Origin: CAWIUB01 sp963839175
GTDB lineage: Bacteria > Actinomycetota > Actinomycetes > Mycobacteriales > Jatrophihabitantaceae
Length of the DNA stretch: 64,000 nt
Reading direction: 5' to 3'
Assembly: GCA_963839175.1 (NCBI GenBank)
Contig: CAWIUB010000003.1
Coordinates: 14,672 to 78,671, forward strand
Part shown: positions 1 to 8,425 of the stretch, piece after piece
How positions within the stretch are numbered: position 1 is the stretch's first letter
How the letters are laid out: each line of letters starts with the position of its first letter
Made by a program: the position numbers and the translations under genes
The notes under the pieces: generated by a model
The model's input: only the letters and a program-made list of their open reading frames with translations
Databases searched by the model: none
What the model was told of the DNA's origin: nothing

Positions 1-2872
1 AGTGTCGTCGCCGACGTTGCCGATCGGTTCGCCGACGGTGCCTGGTTCGTCGATCTGGTGCCGGTCACCGACCCGTCGATGATCCCGCCCGTGATCGCGG
101 CCGCGCTCGGCCTCGGCGAGCATCAGGGTCGCTCGGCGGAGGACACCATCCTCGGCAGGCTGGCCGTCCGGCAGACCCTGCTGGTGCTGGACAACTGCGA
201 GCATCTGCTGAACGGCGTGGTGAGCTTGCTGGAACGGCTGCTCGCGGGCAGCCCTGGGCTGTCGGCTCTGGTCACCAGCCGAGCCAGGTTGCTGGTGCCG
301 TTCGAATGGGTGTTCCCGGTGCCCGGGCTGTCCCTCGAGGCGGACGACGGCGGTCCGGGCGACGCCGTGCAGCTGTTCCTCGAGCGCGCGGCAGCGGGCG
401 GGATCACGCTCACCTCGGACGACACGGAGCGCGTCGCCGCAGTGTGCAGGGGTCTCGACGGCATGGCGCTGGCGATCGAGCTGGCCGCCGCCCGTGTCCC
501 GTCGCTCGGTCTGGACGGGATCGAGGCGGGGCTCGCGGACCGGTTAAGACTACTGGCCGGTGGCCAGCGGATCGACGACCGGCATCGCTCGCTGCGCTCG
601 ACGCTCGACTGGAGCTACGCGCTGCTGGACGAACCCGACCAGGCGGTGCTGCGCCGGGTCTCGGCGTTCGCGGCGTCGTTCACCGCCGCCGCGGCAATGG
701 CAGTGCTCGCCGATTGGCCGCCAGTGAAGCGTGGTGTCATCCCGATCATCCTGGCCGGGCTGTCCGACCAGAGCCTTCTGGTGGCGATCGCGGATCCGGG
801 CGGGACTCGCTACCGGGCCTTGGAGACGATCCGGCAGTACGGCGCAGATCGACTGAACGATGCCGGCGAGTCGGAGCAGGCGCGGTCGCGTCACCTGCGG
901 TGGTGCCTGGAGGTCGCCGCCGCACTCGACCCGCCTGCCGGCGGGGATGCCGGTGCGTGGCGTGCGGCGTTTGATCAGGTTGCCGACGAGCTGCGCGGTG
1001 CGCTGAGCTGGGCGGCCACGAATTCTGAATACCGCGCGGAGGCGTATCGGTTGGCGATCATGCTGGCCGATCTGAGCTTCGCCCGCGGCATGCCCGGCGA
1101 ATCACAGGGCCGCTACGAGCAGGCGGCCGAGCTGGCCGCGGACGACGGTGCCGCCGCGGCCGCGCTGCACCGCGCTGCGGGCGCCGCGGAGTCCCGACAC
1201 TTCGGCACCGACGCGCTGCGGCTGCGTCGGGCAGCGGCCGACGCGGCGCTACGTGCGGGTGATCGAGCCGCCGCGGCCGTGGACCTGGCCCGAGCGGCCG
1301 AGTTGATCCTGCGCGGGCCGGGGCTGATGGCCACGGCGCCACCGGTCGGCGAGGTGGACACGCTGCTCACCGAGGCCTGGGCGCTCGCCGCCGGCGACCC
1401 GGCCGCGGAGGCCCGCGTGCTCACCGCCGAGGCATTCAACGGCGCAGACACCGATCCGGTCACCGCCGAACTAGCCGAGCGCGCCGTCGAGCTCGCCCGC
1501 CGGGTCGGTGACCCGCTGACCGAGAGCGCCGCGCTGGACCAGCTCACCGCCGTCCAGCTGGCTCGCGGCGAGCTTCGCGCCGCGGCGGCGAGTGCGTTGC
1601 GGCGCACCGAGCTGCTGGCCCCGATGCGACTGACGGCCGTGTCCGGGCTGGAGCTCGCCGATGCGTTCATCATGGCCGCCGAGTGCGCCATCGCCGCGGG
1701 CGACCTGCCTGCCGCGAGAGACCTTGCCGAGCGGGTTCGGGACCTGCCCTTCTACCGGGAGGAAGGCCACCTCGCCACCGCGCGATTGATCGTCGTGGCC
1801 GCGTTGGCCGGCGACTGGGACGAGGGGCTCACGCTGGCCGAGCGGTTCCGTGAGGGATGGGAGCGGGCCGGACGGCCACGCGCCGGCAACCTCAGCCGCG
1901 CCGCGTACGCGGCGGCGACCGTGCACGGGCTGCGCGGAGACGACGACGCCCGGGCTGCCTGGCTGGACATCGTGGCCGCCCTGGCGACGCCGGGACGGCC
2001 CTTGTCGCAGATCCATTTCGGGGAGTTCTTCGACGCCCTGCTACTGCTGCACCGCGGCCACCCCGAACAGGCGCTGCACCTGCTGGTCGCGCCGCCGGAG
2101 TAGTTTCGTGCCTGGTACAACGGGATGTGGCGACCGTGGTACGCCGCGCTGTGGGCCGAGGCGGCCGTGCTCACCAGGAACGAGGACGCCGCCGACCGCA
2201 TCCGCCGCGCACGTCTAGTCCTGGAGCAAGCGTGTCGGGCCGTGTGGATGGGCTTGAAATGAGGCGAAAGGCCTTATCTTGCGGGAGTTAGCGCTCTTAG
2301 GACTTCTCCTGCACGATAGGCCTTTCGGGTGACGAAGATAGCGGATCAGCAGAGCCGGCGGAATATCACGCGCCGAGGCCGCGCGGTGGCGGCTCGGCAC
2401 ACACGCGCGGGGCATTGGGGGGATCGGCGCAAGCCGATGCTCACGTCGGGCAAGGTCGGTTACGAGGTGGCCGGGAGCGGTGAGGCCACCTGCTTCGGTG
2501 GGATCTCCGCGGTGCACCGGCTGGTCACCAAGCTCGGGTTGGTCGAACAGATCAACGACGAGCTGGACCTGTTGAAGGTGCACTTGCCGTATCACGAATC
2601 CGATCATGTGCTGAACCTGGCCTACAACGTGCTGTGCGGCGGTACCCGGCTGGAGGACATCGAACGGCTGCGCCACGACGTCGCCTACATGAATGCCCTG
2701 GGCGCGGAGCTGATAGTGACGCTGGACAACCCGATCGCCGCCGCCCTGCAGGCCGCCGGATGCCGCTACCAGTGGGCCCGAACCCTCGTTCTCCTCGGCG
2801 GGGCGGAACGGGTGCGGGGGTGAGTCCGCGCTGGCGGCAATGGGTGCGACGCCTATGGCTGTTAGAGCTGTG
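1..2872 (+). pseudogene. AfsR/LuxR-type ATPase regulator, 5'-partial, interrupted
   Basis: The frame is already open at base 1, so the N-terminus lies outside the window. The protein matches the STAND/NB-ARC ATPase module of large actinobacterial transcriptional regulators: a Walker-B-like LLVLDNCEHLL near base 180, VTSRARL near 270, the GMALAIELAAARVPSLG block near 460 and a helical TPR-like C-terminal half. At 2101 an in-frame TAG stops it, but the same frame continues as family-typical sequence (FRAWYNGMWRPWYAALWAEA) to about 2218, where an IS1380 fragment is inserted. The family-typical tail (AAGCRYQWARTLVL) resumes at about 2715 and needs one base removed near 2820 to reach its end (ALAAMGATPMA). 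Inferred to be an inactive regulator; the upstream DNA-binding domain cannot be seen. Confidence 0.75.
2220..2714 (+). mobile_element. IS1380-family insertion sequence, truncated left-end fragment
   Basis: A GTG-started frame at 2329 encodes about 129 residues typical of the N-terminus of IS1380-family transposases (EATCFGGISAVHRLVTKLG, LPYHESDHVLNLAYNVLCGG, RLEDIERLRHDVAYMNALGA). Similarity ends abruptly at about 2714, where the frame runs on into the tail of the interrupted regulator. The catalytic DDE region and right terminal repeat are missing, so the fragment cannot transpose by itself. About 110 bases of non-coding left end precede the start. The exact left end is not resolved. Confidence 0.75.
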
Positions 2873-3949
2873 CCTCCAGGACGAGGTTGAACGGGGTTTC
2901 GGTCGCCCGGCGCACGCGGGTGAACCCGGCCTCGCGCAGCAGGTCGGCCAGGCGGGGTTCACCGGCCTGCGCGCCGAGCCCCAGGCCGATCTCCTGCGCC
3001 AGCGACGCAGGTGTGCACACGACGGTGGAGAAGCCGTAGAAGGTTCGCCCGACCGGGTTTAGGTTGTGCTCCAGCCCGTCGCCGGCCAGCGGCTCGACCA
3101 GCAGCAGCGTGCCGTCCGGCGCCAGCGCCTGCCGGGTGCGGCGGGCAGCCCCGACCGGATCGCCCATGTCGTGCAGGCAGTCGAACAGGCAGACCAGGTC
3201 GTAGCCGATGCCGGGAAGCTCCTTGGCGGTCGTGACGTCGAATCTCGCCCGCCGGTCTACGCCTGCCTCAACAGCCGCCTCGCGGGCGGCGATGATTGAC
3301 GGCTCGTGGATGTCGAAGCCGATGAACGTCGACCGCTGGAATGCCTGCGCCATGATGATCGTGGACGCGCCGAGCCCGCACCCGACGTCCGCCACGCTCG
3401 CGCCCCGCCCGCTTCTCCACCACGCCGTCCAGGGCAGGGAGCCATTCGTCGACGAGATGGGCGGCGTAGCCGGGACGGAACAGCCGCAGGACGCCGGAGA
3501 ACAGCCGGTCGTCGTGCTCCTGCCAGCCGACTCCGGCGCCGGTAAGGAACGCGTCCACGAAGATGTCGTGGTCGGCGTAGCAGGAGGCGATGCTCTCGAA
3601 GGGGCGCCGAGGAAGACCGGCCGAGGAAGACCGGGCTGTCCTCGTCGGCGACCACCATGGCCTGCTCTGCCGGCAGTTCGAACGTGCTGTCCGCCGGGTT
3701 GTAGACGACGTAGCCGCCGGCTGCCTGGTTGCCGAGCCATTCCCGCACGTACCGCTCCGCCGTGCCGGTCCGTGCCGCCAGCGTTGACGAGGTGATCGGC
3801 CCGGCGCCCGCCATCGCCTTGTACAGGCCAAGCCGATCGCCAGGATGCAACAGCAGCCCCGAGTAGCCGCGCCCATATCGACGACCGCCTGCCCGACGAA
3901 CGCCTCGAGTCTCGCCTCGTCGGCCGGCCTTCGTGTCGATTGTGGTCAT
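2862..3949 (-). pseudogene. SAM-dependent methyltransferase, multiply frameshifted
   Basis: Read on the minus strand, three successive frames join into one class I methyltransferase of the type with an N-terminal winged-helix domain. About 3949-3610 carries MTTIDTKA then YSGLLLHPGDRLGLYKAM and AARTGTAERYVREWLGNQA; about 3610-3420 carries APFESIASCYADHDIFVDAF and LFRPGYAAHLVDEWLPALDG; about 3405-2862 carries SAM motif I (VADVGCGLGAST), FIGFDIHEPSI and LFDCLHDMGDPVGAAR. At least three shifts are required, one of them inside the first 25 codons. Its 3' end abuts the tail of the convergent regulator. Either an old pseudogene or a cluster of base-call errors. Confidence 0.7.
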
Positions 3950-4086
3950 GCGAAAAGCCGAGATCGTCCTTGATCGACGGCAGCGCCACGTTCACGATCG
4001 CCACGTCAAGGACGACCATGAACTGCGCCGCGACAATTACCCCCAGCGCCAGCCAGCGTCGGCGATCCGAATGGGTGTCGATTTCA
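3945..4086 (-). pseudogene. MFS drug transporter, N-terminal stub
   Basis: The minus strand encodes about 45 residues: a basic/polar start, then WLALGVIVAAQFMVVLDVAI followed by VNVALPSIKDDLGFS. This is the characteristic first transmembrane segment of EmrB/QacA-type (DHA2, 14-TM) major facilitator transporters. The frame breaks right after DDLGFS, where the methyltransferase begins, so only the first segment of a protein of about 500 residues remains. Probably the scar of a deletion joining two genes. Confidence 0.6.
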
Positions 4087-4366
4087 CCGTGTGCTAACGT
4101 GGCGCTGTTGGCCCGTTGCGCCTAGCCATCAGCCGCTCCGGACGCGCGGCCGCCGTGGCCCGCCGTTCGTCGTTGCGTAGTCGGGCAGCTTGCTCGGTCG
4201 GGTTGTTGTGGCTCGTCGAGCAGTCCCGCAAGCGCTCGGCCGTGTACGACGCGCTCACCAACCCGATGCCCGTCGTCATCGACGTGGTCACCGGCTGATC
4301 CCGGTCCACCACTCGTCCCAGGGACCGGCTGGGCCTGGACACCACTGAGAACCGAGAGAGAGCGCC

Positions 4367-5650
4367 ATGACCCACATAGACACCGTCGTGGTCGGCGCCG
4401 GTCACGCCGGCCTGGCCGTGAGCAGGCTGCTGTCCGCCGCCAGACACGAGCACGTCGTGCTGGAACGCGGCCGGGTCGGTGAGCGCTGGCGCGCCGAACG
4501 GTGGGACTCCCTGCACCTGCTGACCCCCAATTGGATGACCAGGCTTCCTGGCCTGCAGTTCCGCCCGCCCGCCCCCGAGGGGTACTCGAGTGCCGGCGAC
4601 TTCGTGGGCCTTCTCGACCGCTACGCCATGTCGTTCGACGCTCCGGTCGTCGAGTCGGCGAACGTCGAGGAGACATCCTTCGCGCCGCGGGCGTGCGGTC
4701 ATCCGTACCTGGTCGTCACGGACCGGGGGACCTGGCGCACCCGCCACGTCGTAGTCGCGACCGGCCCGCACGGCACCCCGCAGCTGCCTTCCGCTGTACA
4801 GACCGGCGACCTCGGGCCGGTGGAGGTGGTCACCGCCGCGCAGTACCGCAACCCGGCACAGCTGGCGGCCGGGGGCGTCCTGGTCGTCGGCGCGTCGTCG
4901 TCGGGCGTGCAGATAGCCGACGAACTCGCCCAAGCGGGCCGTCCGGTCGCCCTCGCCGTCGGGCGGCACACCAGGATGCCACGCCGTTACCGCGGACTGG
5001 ACATCTTCTGGTGGCTGGAGAGCACCGGCCGGCTGGCCCGCACGATCGACGACGTACCGGACGCCTCGGCAGCGCGTCGGGAGACATCCCTGCAGCTGGT
5101 CGGCCGCAACGACCCCGAGCTGCTCACCCAGAACCTGGACCTGGCCGGGCTGCAGGCGGGCGGCGTCCGGCTCGCCGGGCGGCTCGAGCGGGTCACCGCC
5201 GGCAGGGCTAGATTCCGCGACGACCTCCCGGACAGGGTCGCGGCCGCCGATCGGCGGATGCACCGCTTTCTCGACACCGTCGACGATCATGTCGAGCGGA
5301 CCGGACTCGGCGGCGAGGTGTGGCCTTCGGTGCGACCTCGCGCTGTCGATGTTCCTTCCGCTCCCGCATGGCTGGACCTGCGCGCCGAGCGGATCGGCAC
5401 CGTCCTGCTCGCCACCGGCTACCGACCGCACCACCCCTGGCTTCGGCTGCCGGTGACTGCGCCGGACGGAAGCATCGAGCAATACCGCGGCGTCACGGCC
5501 GCGCCTGGGGTGTACGTGGTCGGCCAACGGTTCCAGCACCGCCGAGACTCGGGGTTCATCGACGGCGCCCGGCACGACGCCGAGGCGGTCGTGGGTCACC
5601 TGATCGGCCGTGTTGCCGGTGAGACGGCGAACCAGCAGCCGGCGGCATGA
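4367..5650 (+). CDS. FAD-dependent flavin-containing monooxygenase
   Basis: 427 residues. An N-terminal FAD-binding Rossmann motif (VVVGAGHAGLAVSRLL, about residues 7-22) is followed by ERWDSLHLLTPNW typical of the CzcO/FMO group, and a second dinucleotide motif (LVVGASSSGVQIADELA) near residue 170 for NADPH. A late GTVLLATGYRPHHPWL matches the FMO ATG motif. Such enzymes oxygenate small molecules using NADPH and O2; the substrate cannot be read from sequence. A GAGAGAG ribosome-binding stretch lies just before the ATG. The stop overlaps the start of the next oxidoreductase by four bases (ATGA), so the two were probably one operon. Confidence 0.85.
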   Translation: MTHIDTVVVGAGHAGLAVSRLLSAARHEHVVLERGRVGERWRAERWDSLHLLTPNWMTRLPGLQFRPPAPEGYSSAGDFVGLLDRYAMSFDAPVVESANVEETSFAPRACGHPYLVVTDRGTWRTRHVVVATGPHGTPQLPSAVQTGDLGPVEVVTAAQYRNPAQLAAGGVLVVGASSSGVQIADELAQAGRPVALAVGRHTRMPRRYRGLDIFWWLESTGRLARTIDDVPDASAARRETSLQLVGRNDPELLTQNLDLAGLQAGGVRLAGRLERVTAGRARFRDDLPDRVAAADRRMHRFLDTVDDHVERTGLGGEVWPSVRPRAVDVPSAPAWLDLRAERIGTVLLATGYRPHHPWLRLPVTAPDGSIEQYRGVTAAPGVYVVGQRFQHRRDSGFIDGARHDAEAVVGHLIGRVAGETANQQPAA

Positions 5651-6520
5651 ACGGCTACCACGTCGTGGTCGTGGGCGGCCGCGTCGCCGGCGCGTCCAGC
5701 TCGCGCACGCGGGCGTCCGGGTCGCGCTGGTCGAGCGGTCCCGTGCGGGCAGCGACACGTTGTCGACCCACGGGCTGATGCGCGCCGGGGTGCTGCAGCT
5801 GTCCCGCTGGGGACTGCTGGACCGGGTCGTCGCGGCCGGGACCCCGGCGATCGGCAGCACGCTGTTCCATTACGCCGACGGCAGGAACGTGCGGGTGTCG
5901 ATCCGGCCCAAAGCGGGCGTCGAGGCGCTGTTCGCGCCGCGTCGCTACCTGCTCGACCGGCTCCTCGTCAACGCCGCGCAGGAGGCGGGCGTGGACGTGC
6001 GGCACGAGACGACCGTGACCGCACTACGGCGTGACGAGCGGGGCCGGGTGCGCGGCGTTCACGCGGTGGGCCGCGGCGGACGCGCGGTCGAACTCCCCGC
6101 GTCGGTGTCGGTCGGCGCGGACGGCGTCCGCTCGACCGTGGCCGGGCTGGTCCGGGCGCCCGTTGTCAGGCAGGGCAGGTCGTCCTCGGCGGTGCTCTAC
6201 CGCTACGTCAGCGGCCTGTTGGCCGACGGGTACGAATGGGCGTACGGCGACGGTGCCACCGCCGGCTTGATCCCCACCAACGACGGGGACACCTGCGTGT
6301 TCGTCAGCACAACCCGGCAGCGGATGGGCGCCCTGCGCCGGCGGGCACCGAGCACGCGTTCTCCACGCTCCTCACCCGAGCAGCTCCCGCGCTGTTCGAC
6401 CGGGTGGGCGTTGCAACGCCAGCAGGTCGGGTGCGCGGCTGGGGCGATGTGCCCGGTCACGTCCGCCGGTCCTGGGGGCCGGGATGAGCCCTGGTCGGGG
6501 ACGCCAGCGGGACGGATCAG
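5647..6520 (+). pseudogene. FAD-dependent oxidoreductase, frameshifted and truncated
   Basis: The ATG at 5647 overlaps the preceding stop. The first codons give MNGYHVVVVGGRVAGAS, a GxGxxG FAD motif, then a small deletion near 5700 shifts the frame; the following frame carries LAHAGVRVALVERSRAGSDT, FAPRRYLLDRLLVNAAQEAG and VGADGVRSTVAGLV, as in geranylgeranyl-reductase/halogenase-type flavoproteins. Near 6345 the frame shifts again (HAFSTLLTRAAPALFDRV) and reaches a TGA where the family normally has the tryptophan of GPGWALVGDAG. The remaining 3' part is missing: the PASTA kinase starts within 30 bases. Confidence 0.65.
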
Positions 6521-6532
6521 GGAGGCTCACCG

Positions 6533-8410
6533 ATGACGGCCCCAACGCGGCTGATAGGTAACCGGTACGAGCTCGGTGAGCTCCTCGGCTACGGTGGCAT
6601 GGCCGAGGTGCATCGTGGGCGCGACGTGCGGCTTGGCCGCGATGTCGCTATCAAGGTGCTGCGCGCCGATCTCGCGCGTGACCAGTCGTTCCTGAACCGG
6701 TTCCGCCGCGAGGCGCAGGCCGCCGCTGGGCTCAACCACCCGGCGATTGTCGCCGTCTATGACACCGGCGAGGATCACGGCCCGGACGGGGCCGTCCCCT
6801 TCATCGTCATGGAGTACGTCGAGGGACGGACGCTGCGCGACATCCTGCGCACCGAGGGACGCCTGCCGGCCCGCCGCGCGATGGAGATCACGTCCGAGGT
6901 CTGCGGCGCCCTGGACTTCAGCCACCGCAACGGAATCGTGCACCGCGACATCAAGCCGGCGAACGTCATGATCGCGCGCGACGGCTCGGTCAAGGTCATG
7001 GACTTCGGGATCGCGCGGGCGCTGTCCGACAACGCCGCCACGGTGACCCAGACGGCTGCGGTCATCGGCACGGCGCAGTACCTCTCACCTGAGCAGGCGC
7101 GCGGCGAGTCGGTCGATGCCCGCTCGGACGTCTACTCGACCGGCTGCCTGCTGTACGAGCTGGTCGCCGGGGCCCCGCCGTTCACCGGCGACTCCCCGGT
7201 GGCCGTCGCCTACCAGCACGTGCGCGAGAACGCCCCGGCGCCCTCCTCGGTCAACCCCGAGGTGCCCCGCGCACTGGACTCGATCGTGATGAAGGCGCTC
7301 GCCAAGAACCCGCTCAATCGCTACCAGTCGACCGCCGAGATGCGCGCCGACCTGCAGCGGGCGCTGGCCGACCGTCCGGTCGAGGCGGAAGCGATCATGA
7401 CGGACGCCGAGAAGACGCAGTTCATCGCCCGCGCGCCCGGCGGGCCGCCGCCCCCCGTCGTCCCGCTCAGCGAGGCCGAAGGAGAGGGCGAGGAGGAGTC
7501 CCCGCGCAGCAAGTGGATCGGGGTGGCCCTGGTGGCGGCCCTGCTGCTGGTGATCGGCGGCGCCGCTTACGCGATCGTCGCGCTCGGCAAATCCGGCACG
7601 CCGAAGACCTACCCGGTGCCGGACATCATCGGCCAAACGGTGCCCGCAGCGACGCTGGCCCTGCAGAAGGCGGGTTTCCTGACGATAGCGACGCCGACGA
7701 CCTACGGTGGTCCGTGCGGAGCGAATCCGGCCGAAGCACCACAGACGGTCACCGAGGGCAAGGTCTGCACCCAGAACCCGGCCGCGGACTCCAAGCAAAC
7801 CAAGGACACCCGGATCACCTTCACCACCTACAAGAAGCCGACCATCGGGCTGCAGGACTACCGCAATCAGCCCTATGCCCAGGCGGCGGCGGCGATCTCT
7901 GCGCTCGGCTTGAAGCCGGTTCGCAAGGACGTCGACAATGCAGCCGCGGCCGGCACGGTTGTCGACCAGAGCCCGGCGCCGTACTCGCAGGTCGCACCCG
8001 GCTCGACGGTGACGCTGTCGGTGTCGACCGGCAAGGTCGGCGTGCCCAACGTCGTGGGGAAGAAGATCGCCGATGCCCAGGCCACGCTGGACAGCGCGGG
8101 CTGGGGCAACGTGCAGATCGGTGATGCCGAGCAGACGACGGACAAGGCCAAGGACGGAACCGTCGCCGCGCAGAATCCCGTTGCGGGCTCCGTCTTCCCG
8201 CAGACCCAGCAGATCACCCTGGTGCCGTACCAGTTCGTGCAGCCCACGCCGACCGTCCCACCGCCGACGCCGACCGTCCCACCGCCGACGCCGACCGTCC
8301 CACCGCCGACGCCGACCGTCCCACCGCCGACGCCGACCGTCCCACCGCCGACCACGACCGTCCGACCGCCGACCACGACACCTCCACCGTTCTCGCCACC
8401 GGCGCCGTGA
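6533..8410 (+). CDS. PASTA-domain transmembrane Ser/Thr protein kinase (PknB-like)
   Basis: 625 residues. The kinase domain (about 11-280) has the glycine loop GYGGMAEV (19-26), the VAIK lysine (41), HRDIKPANV (137-145), DFG (157-159) and the APE-region SPEQAR. One membrane span lies at about 329-350. Three PASTA repeats follow (about 358-425, 427-495, 497-566), which in this family bind muropeptides or lipid II outside the cell. The tail is an unusual proline/threonine segment with five copies of PTPTVPP. The usual pbpA/rodA/pstP neighbours are absent, so this is probably an accessory kinase copy. Starts 30 bases after a broken oxidoreductase. Confidence 0.92.
   Translation: MTAPTRLIGNRYELGELLGYGGMAEVHRGRDVRLGRDVAIKVLRADLARDQSFLNRFRREAQAAAGLNHPAIVAVYDTGEDHGPDGAVPFIVMEYVEGRTLRDILRTEGRLPARRAMEITSEVCGALDFSHRNGIVHRDIKPANVMIARDGSVKVMDFGIARALSDNAATVTQTAAVIGTAQYLSPEQARGESVDARSDVYSTGCLLYELVAGAPPFTGDSPVAVAYQHVRENAPAPSSVNPEVPRALDSIVMKALAKNPLNRYQSTAEMRADLQRALADRPVEAEAIMTDAEKTQFIARAPGGPPPPVVPLSEAEGEGEEESPRSKWIGVALVAALLLVIGGAAYAIVALGKSGTPKTYPVPDIIGQTVPAATLALQKAGFLTIATPTTYGGPCGANPAEAPQTVTEGKVCTQNPAADSKQTKDTRITFTTYKKPTIGLQDYRNQPYAQAAAAISALGLKPVRKDVDNAAAAGTVVDQSPAPYSQVAPGSTVTLSVSTGKVGVPNVVGKKIADAQATLDSAGWGNVQIGDAEQTTDKAKDGTVAAQNPVAGSVFPQTQQITLVPYQFVQPTPTVPPPTPTVPPPTPTVPPPTPTVPPPTPTVPPPTTTVRPPTTTPPPFSPPAP
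8243..8347 (+). repeat. Five tandem 21-bp repeats encoding PTPTVPP
   Basis: Five nearly identical 21-bp units (core CCGACCGTCCCACCG) lie in tandem at the 3' end of the kinase gene and continue as degenerate units to about 8395. The near identity at third codon positions points to recent slippage or expansion. Copy number is likely to vary between strains. Confidence 0.85.
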
Positions 8411-8425
8411 TGCGTTACCAGCTCA

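Noticed and set aside
4094..5860. 588-residue minus-strand open frame
   Set aside because: Lies antisense to the flavin monooxygenase; Arg/Gly/Pro-rich with no family motif. A typical mirror frame of a high-GC gene.
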